The notes under the pieces: model-generated
Told to the model about the DNA's origin: nothing
The model's database searches: none
Seen by the model: only the letters and a program-made list of their open reading frames with translations
Translations under genes and position numbers: made by a program
Assembly (NCBI RefSeq): GCF_001243895.1
Contig: NZ_LN851186.1
Coordinates: 1,061,353 to 1,125,352, forward strand
Length of the DNA stretch: 64,000 nt
Source of the DNA: Bacillus testis
GTDB lineage: Bacteria > Bacillota > Bacilli > Bacillales > DSM-1321
Reading direction: 5' to 3'
In this document: positions 35,778 to 44,112 of the stretch, piece after piece
Layout: each line of letters opens with the position of its first letter
Numbering within the stretch: the first letter of the stretch is position 1

Positions 35778-35918
35778 TTCTAACTGGCGCTGAGACTCAA
35801 AGATATGTGAAGGCGAAGAAGTGCAAGCAGGTCATCAAGCATCAGTAAGAAATTGATTGTATCAACTAAGACGATCGGAGATGAATGAAAACCGTCGCCA
35901 ATTAAAATTTCACTTTAT
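35778..35918 (+). repeat. Dispersed intergenic repeat, copy 3
   Basis: Begins TCTAACTGGCGCTGAGACTC, continues GAAGAAGTGCAAGCAGGTCA, CAGTAAGAAATTGATTG and ends CAATTAAAATTTCACTTTA. It is the most complete plus-strand copy with both arms, and lies 28 bases before the importer start. Confidence 0.65.
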
Positions 35919-35945
35919 TGGAGCGGAAACTAAGGGGGAAATCAA

Positions 35946-36941
35946 ATGGGAAAAGCAAGGTGGACAATGGCAGCAGGTGTGCTGTCAATTTTATTATTGG
36001 CCGGCTGCAGTTCGAAGACGAATGATGATGTAAAGGGCGGAAATGACTCTAAGGATCAAACATATACGATCGGATTTACGCAATTTGTGGAGCATCCGTC
36101 CCTTGATGAGGCAAGCAAAGGGTTTAAGAAAGCAATCAAAGATAAAGGCCTCAAAGTAAAATATGATGATCAGAATGCACAGGGCGATCAGAATAACACA
36201 GCTACAATCGCCAATAATTTTGTGTCGCAAAAAGTTGATTTGATTTTTGCAAATGCGACTCCAAGTGCGTTGGCTGCTTTGAATGCGACAAAGGATATTC
36301 CGATTATATTTACATCGGTCACTGATCCTGTCAGTACCAAATTGGTAAAATCGATGGAGAAACCTGGCGGGAATATTACGGGAACATCTGACACCCATCC
36401 GGAGGCTATTCCGAGCACAGTGGCTTTCATTGCCGATGAAATGAAAGCTAAGCGGGTGGGGACCATCTATAATTCCGGCGAGCAAAATTCGCTTGTCCAA
36501 ATTAAGGAGATGAAAAAAGCGGCAAAAGAAAAAGGAGTGAAAGTTGTCGAATCATCTGTTTCTACATCATCTGAAGTGAAGCAGGCTGCCGAGTCCTTAG
36601 CAGGCAAAGTGGATGCCATCTATATCATAACCGATAACACAGTCGTGCAAGCTCTCGAATCAGTCATTATGGTAGCCAAGGACAAAAAATTGCCTTTATT
36701 CGCAGGTGAATTGGATTCCGTAAAGCGCGGTGCTTTCGCTGCATATGGATTCAGTTACTATGATATCGGTTATCAGGCTGGCGAAATGGCGGCTTCTATC
36801 TTGAAAGACGGTAAAAAAGCAGAGGATATCCCAGCGGAATACCCAAAAAAATTGCATTTCTCCATCAACGAAAAAGCGGCTGAAGAAATGGGTGTGACCG
36901 TGAAAGATGAATGGAAGGAAAAAGCAGAGCTCGTCAAATAG
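35946..36941 (+). CDS. ABC importer substrate-binding lipoprotein (TrpX-like)
   Basis: 331 residues. Signal peptide with lipobox LAGC (Cys21), then a two-lobed periplasmic-binding fold of the ABC_sub_bind family (IGFTQFVEHPSLDEASKGF; LPLFAGELDSVKRGAFAAYG). Homologues with adjacent permease and ATPase are annotated as tryptophan or tyrosine importers (TrpXYZ), but the ligand cannot be read from the sequence. AAGGGGG precedes the ATG. No T-box or TRAP-type leader was seen, unlike trpP. Confidence 0.82.
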   Translation: MGKARWTMAAGVLSILLLAGCSSKTNDDVKGGNDSKDQTYTIGFTQFVEHPSLDEASKGFKKAIKDKGLKVKYDDQNAQGDQNNTATIANNFVSQKVDLIFANATPSALAALNATKDIPIIFTSVTDPVSTKLVKSMEKPGGNITGTSDTHPEAIPSTVAFIADEMKAKRVGTIYNSGEQNSLVQIKEMKKAAKEKGVKVVESSVSTSSEVKQAAESLAGKVDAIYIITDNTVVQALESVIMVAKDKKLPLFAGELDSVKRGAFAAYGFSYYDIGYQAGEMAASILKDGKKAEDIPAEYPKKLHFSINEKAAEEMGVTVKDEWKEKAELVK

Positions 36942-36975
36942 AGGGACTTGCTATAGCAAGGAGAAGAGCTGATAT

Positions 36976-37026
36976 GCTGGCGCAGGCAGGAAGAATGATC
37001 TGATATTGCGTCGGCTTTCTTTTTTA
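36976..37026 (+). terminator. Partial terminator between binding protein and permease
   Basis: GCTGGCGCA pairs with TGCGTCGGC through two G-U pairs, followed by TTTCTTTTTT. Such hairpins let the binding protein be made in excess over the membrane parts. Confidence 0.5.
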
Positions 37027-37062
37027 GCAGCCTTTGGATTTTGTAGAGAGAGGAAGAGGCGT

Positions 37063-38094
37063 ATGGCGGGAGCTATTTTTAATGCAATAGAAGCAGGGGT
37101 AATATATGCCATTATGGCGTTAGGAGTCTATTTATCATTCCGAATCCTTGATTTTCCTGATCTGACGGTTGACGGAAGCTTTGTGACAGGTGCAGGGACA
37201 GCGGCAATTATGATTGTAAATGGGCATAATCCGATTATAGCGACGATTGTGGCTGCCTGTGCCGGTTTTTTGGCTGGCTCCATAACGGGCATTCTTCATA
37301 CGAAGGGGAAAATTAATCCATTGTTATCCGGAATTCTCATGATGATCGCACTGTACTCAATTAACTTGAGGATTATGGGCCGTTCGAATGTCCCGTTATT
37401 GACGGAAGATACTGTCATCTCCAAAATCCGCGATTCCTGGAATTCATCTTCATTAAACGGTGCTGTTGGTTCGCTGTTGGACAGCGCCGGACTGCAGGGA
37501 ATTCTTCCGTCAAGCTGGGGCGTTTTACTGTCGATGCTTGTGGTTACCTTGCTGATTAAGTGTGTCATCGATGCCTTCCTAAAAACGGAAGTCGGCCTTG
37601 CGATTCGGGCAACAGGGGACAATGAAAATATGATCCACAGTTTTTCGGCCAATACAAGCAATATGAAAATCCTCGGTCTCGGAATTTCAAATGGATTGGT
37701 CGCTTTATCGGGAGCGCTCATCGCCCAATATGGAGGATTCAGTGATGTAGGTATGGGAATCGGAATGATTGTCATCGGCCTGGCGTCCGTCATAATTGGG
37801 GAAGCAGTCTTCGGCAGCCGTTCTATTATGAGAGCTACGTTTGCGGTTGTAGGCGGGGCTATCATCTACCGTATTGTCGTTACGCTCGCCATGCAGGCTA
37901 ACTTCCTGGATACGGGGGACATGAAGCTGATTACAGCCATTATCGTCATCATCGCCTTGATTTTGCCGAAAATCATCGATAAGCAGAAAGAACGCAATCG
38001 GAAACAGAAGCGCCTAAAAGAATTACATTTGAAGAGTGATATGGGCAGCACTACTGGAGGTGATCATATTGCTACAATTAAAGCAGATCTATAA
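37063..38094 (+). CDS. ABC importer permease (TrpY-like)
   Basis: 343 residues, about eight or nine helices, of the branched-chain-amino-acid-permease-like fold (DFPDLTVDGSFVTGAG; GEAVFGSRSIMRATFAVVGG). It partners the preceding binding protein. ATG 37063 follows AGAGGAAGAGGCGT; an upstream in-frame ATG at 37006 has no site. The C-terminal tail is basic and overlaps the ATPase gene start by 26 bases. Confidence 0.82.
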   Translation: MAGAIFNAIEAGVIYAIMALGVYLSFRILDFPDLTVDGSFVTGAGTAAIMIVNGHNPIIATIVAACAGFLAGSITGILHTKGKINPLLSGILMMIALYSINLRIMGRSNVPLLTEDTVISKIRDSWNSSSLNGAVGSLLDSAGLQGILPSSWGVLLSMLVVTLLIKCVIDAFLKTEVGLAIRATGDNENMIHSFSANTSNMKILGLGISNGLVALSGALIAQYGGFSDVGMGIGMIVIGLASVIIGEAVFGSRSIMRATFAVVGGAIIYRIVVTLAMQANFLDTGDMKLITAIIVIIALILPKIIDKQKERNRKQKRLKELHLKSDMGSTTGGDHIATIKADL

Positions 38095-38863
38095 AGTATT
38101 CAATGAAGGCACGCCTGATGAAAAAATGGCGTTGTCGCACATTGATCTTCATTTGTCCAAGGGTGACTTTGTGACTGTCATTGGCAGCAATGGGGCCGGG
38201 AAATCGACATTAATGAATATGGTTTCCGGCAAACTCAAACCTGACATCGGGCAAATCATGATTGACGGAAAAAATGTCACATCGCTGCAGGAGCATAAGC
38301 GTGCCCGGCAAATCGGCCGTGTTTTTCAGGATCCGATGGCCGGAACGGCTCCGGCTATGACGATAGAAGAGAATTTAGCTATTGCTTATGGGCGGACAGC
38401 TACAAGGAATCTTAAATGGGGAGTCACTAAAAAAAGGAAGGAATTATTCCGCGAGAAGCTTGAATCGTTGAACCTTGGCCTGGAAAACAGGCTGAATGCC
38501 AAGGTGGGGCTGCTTTCCGGGGGAGAGAGGCAAGCATTATCTTTATTGATGGCGACATTCACTGAACCCAAAATTCTTTTGCTTGATGAACATACAGCCG
38601 CCCTGGATCCTTCGCGTGCCGAGCTGGTCACCCGGTTGACGAAGGATATTGTAAAAGAGTATGGGTTAACAACTTTGATGGTTACCCATAATATGCAGCA
38701 GGCCCTCGATCTAGGCAATCGATTGATTCTGATGGACAAAGGCCAGATTATTTTTATGAGTGACGAGGAACAGAAAAAACAATTAACGATTGAAAAGTTG
38801 TTGAGTGAATTTCAAAGAATCCGTGGAGAGCAAATGGCAAGCGACCGCGCCATGCTCGTTTGA
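38069..38863 (+). CDS. ABC importer ATPase (TrpZ-like)
   Basis: 264 residues. Walker A GSNGAGKSTL, Q-loop near RVFQDPMAG, signature LLSGGERQALSL and Walker B ILLLDEHTAALDP are present. TTG 38069 follows GGAGGTGATCATA within the permease gene, so translation is coupled. It completes the three-gene importer. Confidence 0.85.
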   Translation: MLQLKQIYKVFNEGTPDEKMALSHIDLHLSKGDFVTVIGSNGAGKSTLMNMVSGKLKPDIGQIMIDGKNVTSLQEHKRARQIGRVFQDPMAGTAPAMTIEENLAIAYGRTATRNLKWGVTKKRKELFREKLESLNLGLENRLNAKVGLLSGGERQALSLLMATFTEPKILLLDEHTAALDPSRAELVTRLTKDIVKEYGLTTLMVTHNMQQALDLGNRLILMDKGQIIFMSDEEQKKQLTIEKLLSEFQRIRGEQMASDRAMLV

Positions 38864-38898
38864 AAAAGAACATCCTGATCGGGATGTTCTTTTTCAAA
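38859..38898. terminator. Bidirectional terminator
   Basis: TTTGAAAAAGAACATCC / GGATGTTCTTTTTCAAA stem between the importer and the convergent SCO1-like gene. Confidence 0.9.
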
Positions 38899-38901
38899 GC
38901 T

Positions 38902-39486
38902 TTAAATAGCACGCATGATTTTTTTATACACTTTTTTTTGATTAAAGTCTTTTTCTCCCATGCCAAATACCTCGATGACACGATTATTTGCATCCAATAA
39001 GTAGGTCGCGCTGGAATGGACAAATTGTCCGGTTCCCGGATCGCGGTATTGGAAATTCAGATGGTCAGCTAGACTTTGGACATCCTTTTTCTCTCCGCTC
39101 AATAGATACCAGCCTTTGCTTTTGTTTATTTCAAACGTTTGGGCATACCGGTCGAGGACTTCTTTTGTATCCCGGTCCGGATCAAAGGATACGGTTAAAA
39201 ATTCAACTTTGCTGCCGAACACGCCCTCTTTTTCAAGGCGGTCGCGAAGCTGCTTCATCTGAAAGGTGGTATTAGGGCAAATATCAGGGCATTGCGTATA
39301 CATAAATTCAATCAGCCGGACTTTGGGTGTTAAATGACGATATGTATAGGGATCGCCCCATTGTGTCTGTAATACTGCATCCTTGGGAAATTCCATTTTT
39401 GATTGCCGGTATTCAGTGAAATAATAAATGCCTGAGCCAATCCCGGCCACTAATAAAAGGGTAAATATGATATATAGTTTCTTCAT
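38902..39486 (-). CDS. SCO1/SenC-like copper chaperone
   Basis: 194 residues. An N-terminal membrane helix (about 4-24) anchors a thioredoxin-like domain with the copper ligands CPDIC (Cys66, Cys70) and a later histidine in FVHSSATYLL. Family members load copper into cytochrome c oxidase. ATG 39486 follows AGAGGCATCGGC. It is a lone gene here. Confidence 0.88.
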   Translation of the reverse strand: MKKLYIIFTLLLVAGIGSGIYYFTEYRQSKMEFPKDAVLQTQWGDPYTYRHLTPKVRLIEFMYTQCPDICPNTTFQMKQLRDRLEKEGVFGSKVEFLTVSFDPDRDTKEVLDRYAQTFEINKSKGWYLLSGEKKDVQSLADHLNFQYRDPGTGQFVHSSATYLLDANNRVIEVFGMGEKDFNQKKVYKKIMRAI

Positions 39487-39797
39487 GCCGATGCCTCTTT
39501 TCTTCACTGTGATCATCGAGGGAGCCATGTACAATAAGGCGTGCGCCTATTGGTGACGTTTTATAAGGAAATGGCCTCCTCGTAATCATACATCAACAAT
39601 TATTGGTAATGAATGAGTAGAAAGGAAAAATATTGAATAATATATGAACAATCGCGATTGATTGTTTATCGGCCTGTTTCCTTAATAGCTGGTTCTAATT
39701 TGTCCCATCTTACATTACATTAATAAGGGGCTTGTATGACAGCATTAAGAATTGCCTTCGCCATAATGGAGGCTATTAGTGCAGGAGGAGGTTGAGT

Positions 39798-41069
39798 ATG
39801 TCACGAAAAGTAATGAAGTGGGCAGGTATATATGTGATATTTGCGCTCGCTGTTTATCTGTATATCTTTGTGTTTAGCGATCCATCCATACCCGGGCAAT
39901 ATAAAGGGACAAGCGCGGATCCCATTACATTTATGAATGAAAGGCAGCTCTTATTGAGTGAGGAGTATTCCAAGGTAAAGAACTTTTTGTTCTTTTTGAA
40001 TACGCCGTTTGAATGGCTGTTGTATATCGTTATACTGACAGTGGGCTTATCGGGGAAAATGGCGAAGACTGCCGCTTCGATGAGCAGATTATCCATTATT
40101 CAGAATGCCGTTTATGTATTTTATCTTTCGCTCATCTCATATGCTGCTTCTTTTCCTTTTCAGTATCTTAGCTATTATTTGTCGAAAAAATATAATATCT
40201 CCAATGAATCCTTTGCTATGTGGATGAAAGATGGTTTGATTGATTTTTGGGTTTCTTTCTTGATTACGACTTTGATCGTTTGCACGCTTTATTACTTAAT
40301 CAGGAAAAGCCCTAAGCGCTGGTGGTTTTACTTATGGTTGCTGTCGATTCCCTTTATGCTGTTCTTTATGTTCATTAAACCTGTGGTGATTGATCCTCTA
40401 TACAACGATTTTTACCCGCTAAAGGATAAGCAATTGGAAAACAAAATCCTTCACTTGGCGAAGAAGGCCAATATTCCTGCTGAGCATGTGTTTGAAGTGG
40501 ACATGGCAACGAAAACAAATACAATGAACGCCTATGTGACAGGAATAGGATCTAATTCAAGGATTGTGTTGTGGGACACCACACTTCAGAAGTTGAGCGA
40601 CGATGAAATTTTATTTATTATGGCGCATGAGATGGGCCATTATGTAAAAAAACATATTTATTATGGGATTGCTATGTATGTAGCAGCAGGTTTTGCCGGT
40701 TTATGGCTCACCGCGAAATGGATGGAATGGCTGGTCAGAAGGAAAGGGATGGAATGGCATATCCCTTCTATGGGGAGCTTAAGTTCTCTGCCTGTATTCC
40801 TTTGTATAGTATCTATTTTGAGTTTCCTTTCGAGTCCGGTCTCAAACGCTATATCGCGCTATGAGGAAAAAAGTGCCGATCAATATGCAATCGAAATGGT
40901 GAGGGATCCGGATTCCGCTATTCGTACTTTTCAGGAATTGTCGAAGTCTTCACTGTCGCAAGTGAACCCGCCCGTATTGGTGAAGCTATTTCGCTATACA
41001 CACCCATCCATGCTGGAGCGGATATCCATGTTGGAAAGCTACGGAAAAACCAATAAACATTTGGAATAA
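39798..41069 (+). CDS. yhfN: M48-family membrane zinc protease YhfN
   Basis: 423 residues. Several N-terminal helices precede the zinc motif HEMGH (277-281) with the third ligand in the RYEEKSADQYA segment; the plan is that of Ste24/CAAX-type M48 proteases. Length and locus match B. subtilis YhfN. Substrates unknown. ATG 39798 follows AGGAGGAGG. Confidence 0.85.
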   Translation: MSRKVMKWAGIYVIFALAVYLYIFVFSDPSIPGQYKGTSADPITFMNERQLLLSEEYSKVKNFLFFLNTPFEWLLYIVILTVGLSGKMAKTAASMSRLSIIQNAVYVFYLSLISYAASFPFQYLSYYLSKKYNISNESFAMWMKDGLIDFWVSFLITTLIVCTLYYLIRKSPKRWWFYLWLLSIPFMLFFMFIKPVVIDPLYNDFYPLKDKQLENKILHLAKKANIPAEHVFEVDMATKTNTMNAYVTGIGSNSRIVLWDTTLQKLSDDEILFIMAHEMGHYVKKHIYYGIAMYVAAGFAGLWLTAKWMEWLVRRKGMEWHIPSMGSLSSLPVFLCIVSILSFLSSPVSNAISRYEEKSADQYAIEMVRDPDSAIRTFQELSKSSLSQVNPPVLVKLFRYTHPSMLERISMLESYGKTNKHLE

Positions 41070-41075
41070 GCAAAA

Positions 41076-41107
41076 GGCCCGTGTCTAAAGACAGCGGGCT
41101 TTTTTTA
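41076..41107 (+). terminator. Terminator after yhfN
   Basis: GCCCG / CGGGC stem with an inner GTCT/AGAC step, followed by seven T. Confidence 0.75.
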
Positions 41108-41144
41108 GCAGAAGCGGACTATAATGGGCGGAAAGGCTATGGCC

Positions 41145-41384
41145 TTATGCACCAAATTTTTTATTCAATTGAATTAATTCCTGGCAGTATGTTGAGAAGA
41201 GGGTATGATCTCTGTGGTCGAGAGCATCGTCAATTTTTTGTAGCAGTTTTTCTTTCTGTGCTTTCAGAAGTGCTTCCTGAAGAATCATATCGACATAGAG
41301 TTCCAGCATGAATGTGTCAGTTGCGGCTTGTTTGTTCTTTGAAGTAGCTTTCATCATTTCTGTATAAGACTGTTCATTATTCAT
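41145..41384 (-). CDS. yhzC: IDEAL-domain protein YhzC
   Basis: 79 residues. The C-terminal part (about 28-77) with DMILQEALLKAQKEKLLQKIDDALD and FSTYCQEL is an IDEAL-type helical segment, shared with small regulatory proteins near comK. It is divergent from comK with 198 bases between them. GGGGTGATG precedes the ATG. Function unknown. Confidence 0.75.
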   Translation of the reverse strand: MNNEQSYTEMMKATSKNKQAATDTFMLELYVDMILQEALLKAQKEKLLQKIDDALDHRDHTLFSTYCQELIQLNKKFGA

Positions 41385-41582
41385 GAAGCATCACCCCTAA
41401 ACCTTTTTATAATTATATAGAATTTTCAGAATTTTATCAACCAAAAACTTTTATACCGAAAAAAAACAGGCGGTTTAGAGGATAATCATAAATTAATTTA
41501 GAATTTTCTGTGAAAAATACTGTACAGGGAGAAAAATATGGTATTTTATTCCTATAAACTTTAATGAGAAAGGATGAGGGGT

Positions 41583-42089
41583 ATGTTGAATGTGGTGGAG
41601 GAATATGAAATCAATCCTTTTACATTGTGGATTGAACCTGTCTGGATTGAGGGCTTTATGTACTCGCGTATCGTAGAAGTAGAGGAAGAGATCATGGTAA
41701 AGGCAAAACCGATTGATATCATTAAAAAGAGCTGTGAATATTTCGGAAGCGATTACAATGGCAGAAGGAAGGGCACGAGATATTTAACGGGCTATACGCA
41801 TAAAGCTCCGATTGAAATTGAAAAATCGTTTTCTCTATATATGTTCCCGACGACTTCTCCGGACAGGGATAATTGCATTTGGATCGCTCTTTCAAATATT
41901 AAACAGTACATGAAAGATGGCCCTTTCTGTACAAGGGTTGTTTATAGGAATAAAAAACAGATATGCCTCTCCATGTCATTCAGCGCTTTTGAAACCCAGT
42001 TTGCCAGAACAGCAATCCTTAAGAATAAGCTTGAACAGAATGTAATGGAAACGAAGCGCAGATATGCTTTGGCCGATCAGGAAACGTAG
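41583..42089 (+). CDS. comK: Competence transcription factor ComK
   Basis: 168 residues from ATG 41583 (an in-frame ATG at 41574 abuts its ribosome site). The sequence follows ComK throughout, e.g. SYGS-like SCEYFGSDYNGRRKGT and IWIALSNIKQYMKDG. ComK activates DNA-uptake genes and addAB in B. subtilis. The upstream region is AT-rich with A- and T-runs, but I could not define a clean AAAA-N5-TTTT pair. Confidence 0.93.
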   Translation: MLNVVEEYEINPFTLWIEPVWIEGFMYSRIVEVEEEIMVKAKPIDIIKKSCEYFGSDYNGRRKGTRYLTGYTHKAPIEIEKSFSLYMFPTTSPDRDNCIWIALSNIKQYMKDGPFCTRVVYRNKKQICLSMSFSAFETQFARTAILKNKLEQNVMETKRRYALADQET

Positions 42090-42099
42090 GGCAACATGG

Positions 42100-42459
42100 C
42101 TATTGCAGGCGCCCGAAAAGATAATGCTTCAATAGCTCTTCTACCTTATTGCGTATTCTTGGATTAAAATAATTATGATGTTCTTCGTATCCTTTATAAA
42201 AAAAGGCATACATCGTAAAAGCATCATCCCGTTTCATTTCATTCACCCGGATGTTTTGCTGCCTCAAAAAATGTTTGACGTCCCTTAATTCGTGCTGTAC
42301 GTATACAATTGTTTGTTCAACCCATTCTATATAAGGGTTCCTTAATTTGAACGGCCCTTTCTCAAAAATGGAAAGATCGCGCTGGAGAATGATCAGCACC
42401 ATGGGCAAATAGATAGCCTGCTCAATTTTGTCGCGATCTTCCGCCGGTATACGTGTCAT
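42100..42459 (-). CDS. yhjD: YhjD-like protein
   Basis: 119 soluble residues: MTRIPAEDRDKIEQAIYLPM at the start, then an aromatic- and charge-rich helical body. The start sequence, size and place beside comK/yhjE match YhjD, of unknown function. GGAGGG precedes ATG 42459. Confidence 0.75.
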   Translation of the reverse strand: MTRIPAEDRDKIEQAIYLPMVLIILQRDLSIFEKGPFKLRNPYIEWVEQTIVYVQHELRDVKHFLRQQNIRVNEMKRDDAFTMYAFFYKGYEEHHNYFNPRIRNKVEELLKHYLFGRLQ

Positions 42460-42772
42460 GCTAATCCCTCCTGCAACCAATCAATCACCTTATAGAACAT
42501 ACGTTCCTTTTTATCATATAGGATTATAGGCTTGATATCAAGTCGTCTTTTGTCTCTACTTTTCGCTATTATCCCCTTAAAAATGAAAATATTTCCTTGC
42601 TGGGCTTTTTCGCGTACATGATTGGCATGGGTGGAAAAAAGGGTATAGAAAAAATTAATGGAAAAGAAAACATAGTCTTTTTTTTATATGAAAAAAAGGT
42701 AATATAAATAATATACGTACATATTTGAAACGTTATCGTACTACTAGAATATGTTTGAGTAAGGAGCATTAT

Positions 42773-43405
42773 ATGGATGCAGAGACGTTAAAAACATTTT
42801 TTACAACAGAACATATACTCGAATTAATTCAACAGTATAAAGAATTCGGCATATTCCCGGGGATCCTCCTGCCACTAGTTGAAGCCTTTCTTCCATTCCT
42901 TCCTCTGGTCGTCTTTGTGATTGCGAATACGAATGCATTTGGGTTATGGATTGGTTTCCTGATTACATGGATTGGTTCAACGGTTGGGGCCATATTGGTT
43001 TTCCTGATTATCCGGAGATATGGCCATACTAAATTTCTTGCATTCTTTAAAAGGAATAAGCAAGTTAAGAAATTAACTAAATGGCTGGATGTACATGGGT
43101 TCGGCCCTATCTTCATTATGCTGTGCTTTCCCTTTACCCCTTCAGCGGTTGTAAACATTGTGGCCGGTTTGTCGCGGATCAGTACGCTTAAATATATGTT
43201 TGCTGTGGCAGCGGGGAAGCTTGTTATGATTTTCACCATCAGTTACGTCGGGAGCGATATCACATCGCTGATTACAAAACCGTACCGTACGGCTATTGTT
43301 TTAGTGATTATTTTTATTCTGTGGTATGTTGGAAAGAGAATTGAACTAAGCTTAAATAGGGATATAGAATCAAAAATTAAAAAGAGACAGAGAGAAAAGG
43401 GATAG
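42773..43405 (+). CDS. yhjE: TVP38/DedA-type membrane protein YhjE
   Basis: 210 residues with about five helices. The segment GHTKFLAFF ... FGPIFIMLCFPFTPSAVVNIVAGLS is the VTT/DedA-like core found in YhjE, linked to lipid scrambling or export in relatives. AAGGAGCATTAT precedes ATG 42773. The signal peptidase gene starts one base after its stop, so the two form an operon as in B. subtilis yhjE-sipV. Confidence 0.85.
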   Translation: MDAETLKTFFTTEHILELIQQYKEFGIFPGILLPLVEAFLPFLPLVVFVIANTNAFGLWIGFLITWIGSTVGAILVFLIIRRYGHTKFLAFFKRNKQVKKLTKWLDVHGFGPIFIMLCFPFTPSAVVNIVAGLSRISTLKYMFAVAAGKLVMIFTISYVGSDITSLITKPYRTAIVLVIIFILWYVGKRIELSLNRDIESKIKKRQREKG

Positions 43406-43406
43406 C

Positions 43407-43976
43407 ATGGAGCAATTACAATCCACGGAAGGTGCCAAAAAGGCAGCAATACAATGGCTGATAGCAGCCATATGGGGTTTGTTGCTCATTGCTTGTATAC
43501 GGGCATTCCTCTTTTCAAGCTATGATGTGGATGGCATCTCGATGCAACCGTCTTTAAATGATACAGACAAGTTGATTGTGAATAAAATCAGCTATGAATT
43601 CAACCCTATCAAGCGGTTTGATATCATTGTATTTACAGGTGATTCTAAAAAAAATTATGTAAAGCGGGTAATAGGCTTGCCGGGGGATCGGATTGTTTAT
43701 AAAGATGATCGCCTTTTGGTAAATGGGGAGTATTACCAGGAACCGTATTTGAAAGGATTGCCTGAACCGTTGTTAGGCCAAAAGGAAACAGGCGATTTTT
43801 CGTTGGAGGATTTTACAGGCGAAAAAAAGGTCCCGGAGGATATGTTGTTTGTCATGGGAGATAATCGTCTGAATAGTTTGGATAGCAGGCATTTTGGTTT
43901 TATCAAAAAAGAAAAAGTGGTTGGGAAAGTGGTGGCCAGGTATTGGCCAATCGACGAATTGAAAGTTGGATTTTGA
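43407..43976 (+). CDS. sipV: Type I signal peptidase
   Basis: 189 residues. One N-terminal anchor (about 15-35), catalytic Ser45 (DGISMQPSL) and Lys86 (KNYVKRVIGLPGD), and the GDNRLNSLDSRHFG box. It removes signal peptides from secreted proteins. sipV is suggested by linkage to yhjE. AAAAGGGA precedes the ATG. Confidence 0.92.
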   Translation: MEQLQSTEGAKKAAIQWLIAAIWGLLLIACIRAFLFSSYDVDGISMQPSLNDTDKLIVNKISYEFNPIKRFDIIVFTGDSKKNYVKRVIGLPGDRIVYKDDRLLVNGEYYQEPYLKGLPEPLLGQKETGDFSLEDFTGEKKVPEDMLFVMGDNRLNSLDSRHFGFIKKEKVVGKVVARYWPIDELKVGF

Positions 43977-43981
43977 TTGTT

Positions 43982-44010
43982 GGCAGCTCGGGGCATGAGC
44001 TGCCTTTTTG
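43982..44010 (+). terminator. Terminator after the signal peptidase gene
   Basis: GGCAGCTC / GAGCTGCC stem followed by TTTTT. Confidence 0.85.
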
Positions 44011-44112
44011 AGTTTTAGGGAAATGCTGGATAACAGCAGTTGCCATTAAAGGTATAAGGGCCAAAAATGATATAATAAATACATCGTTTTACCCTGAAAG
44101 GAGTTGTGTCTT

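Noticed and set aside
35429..35945. T-box leader for the TrpXYZ-like importer
   Set aside because: No TGGnACC core or terminator/antiterminator pair seen.
41081..41311. 76-codon plus-strand frame opposite yhzC
   Set aside because: Starts inside the yhfN terminator and is antisense to the IDEAL-domain gene.
41400..41582. ComK box (AAAA-N5-TTTT) for comK autoregulation
   Set aside because: Only imperfect A/T-run spacings were found, so no site is claimed.
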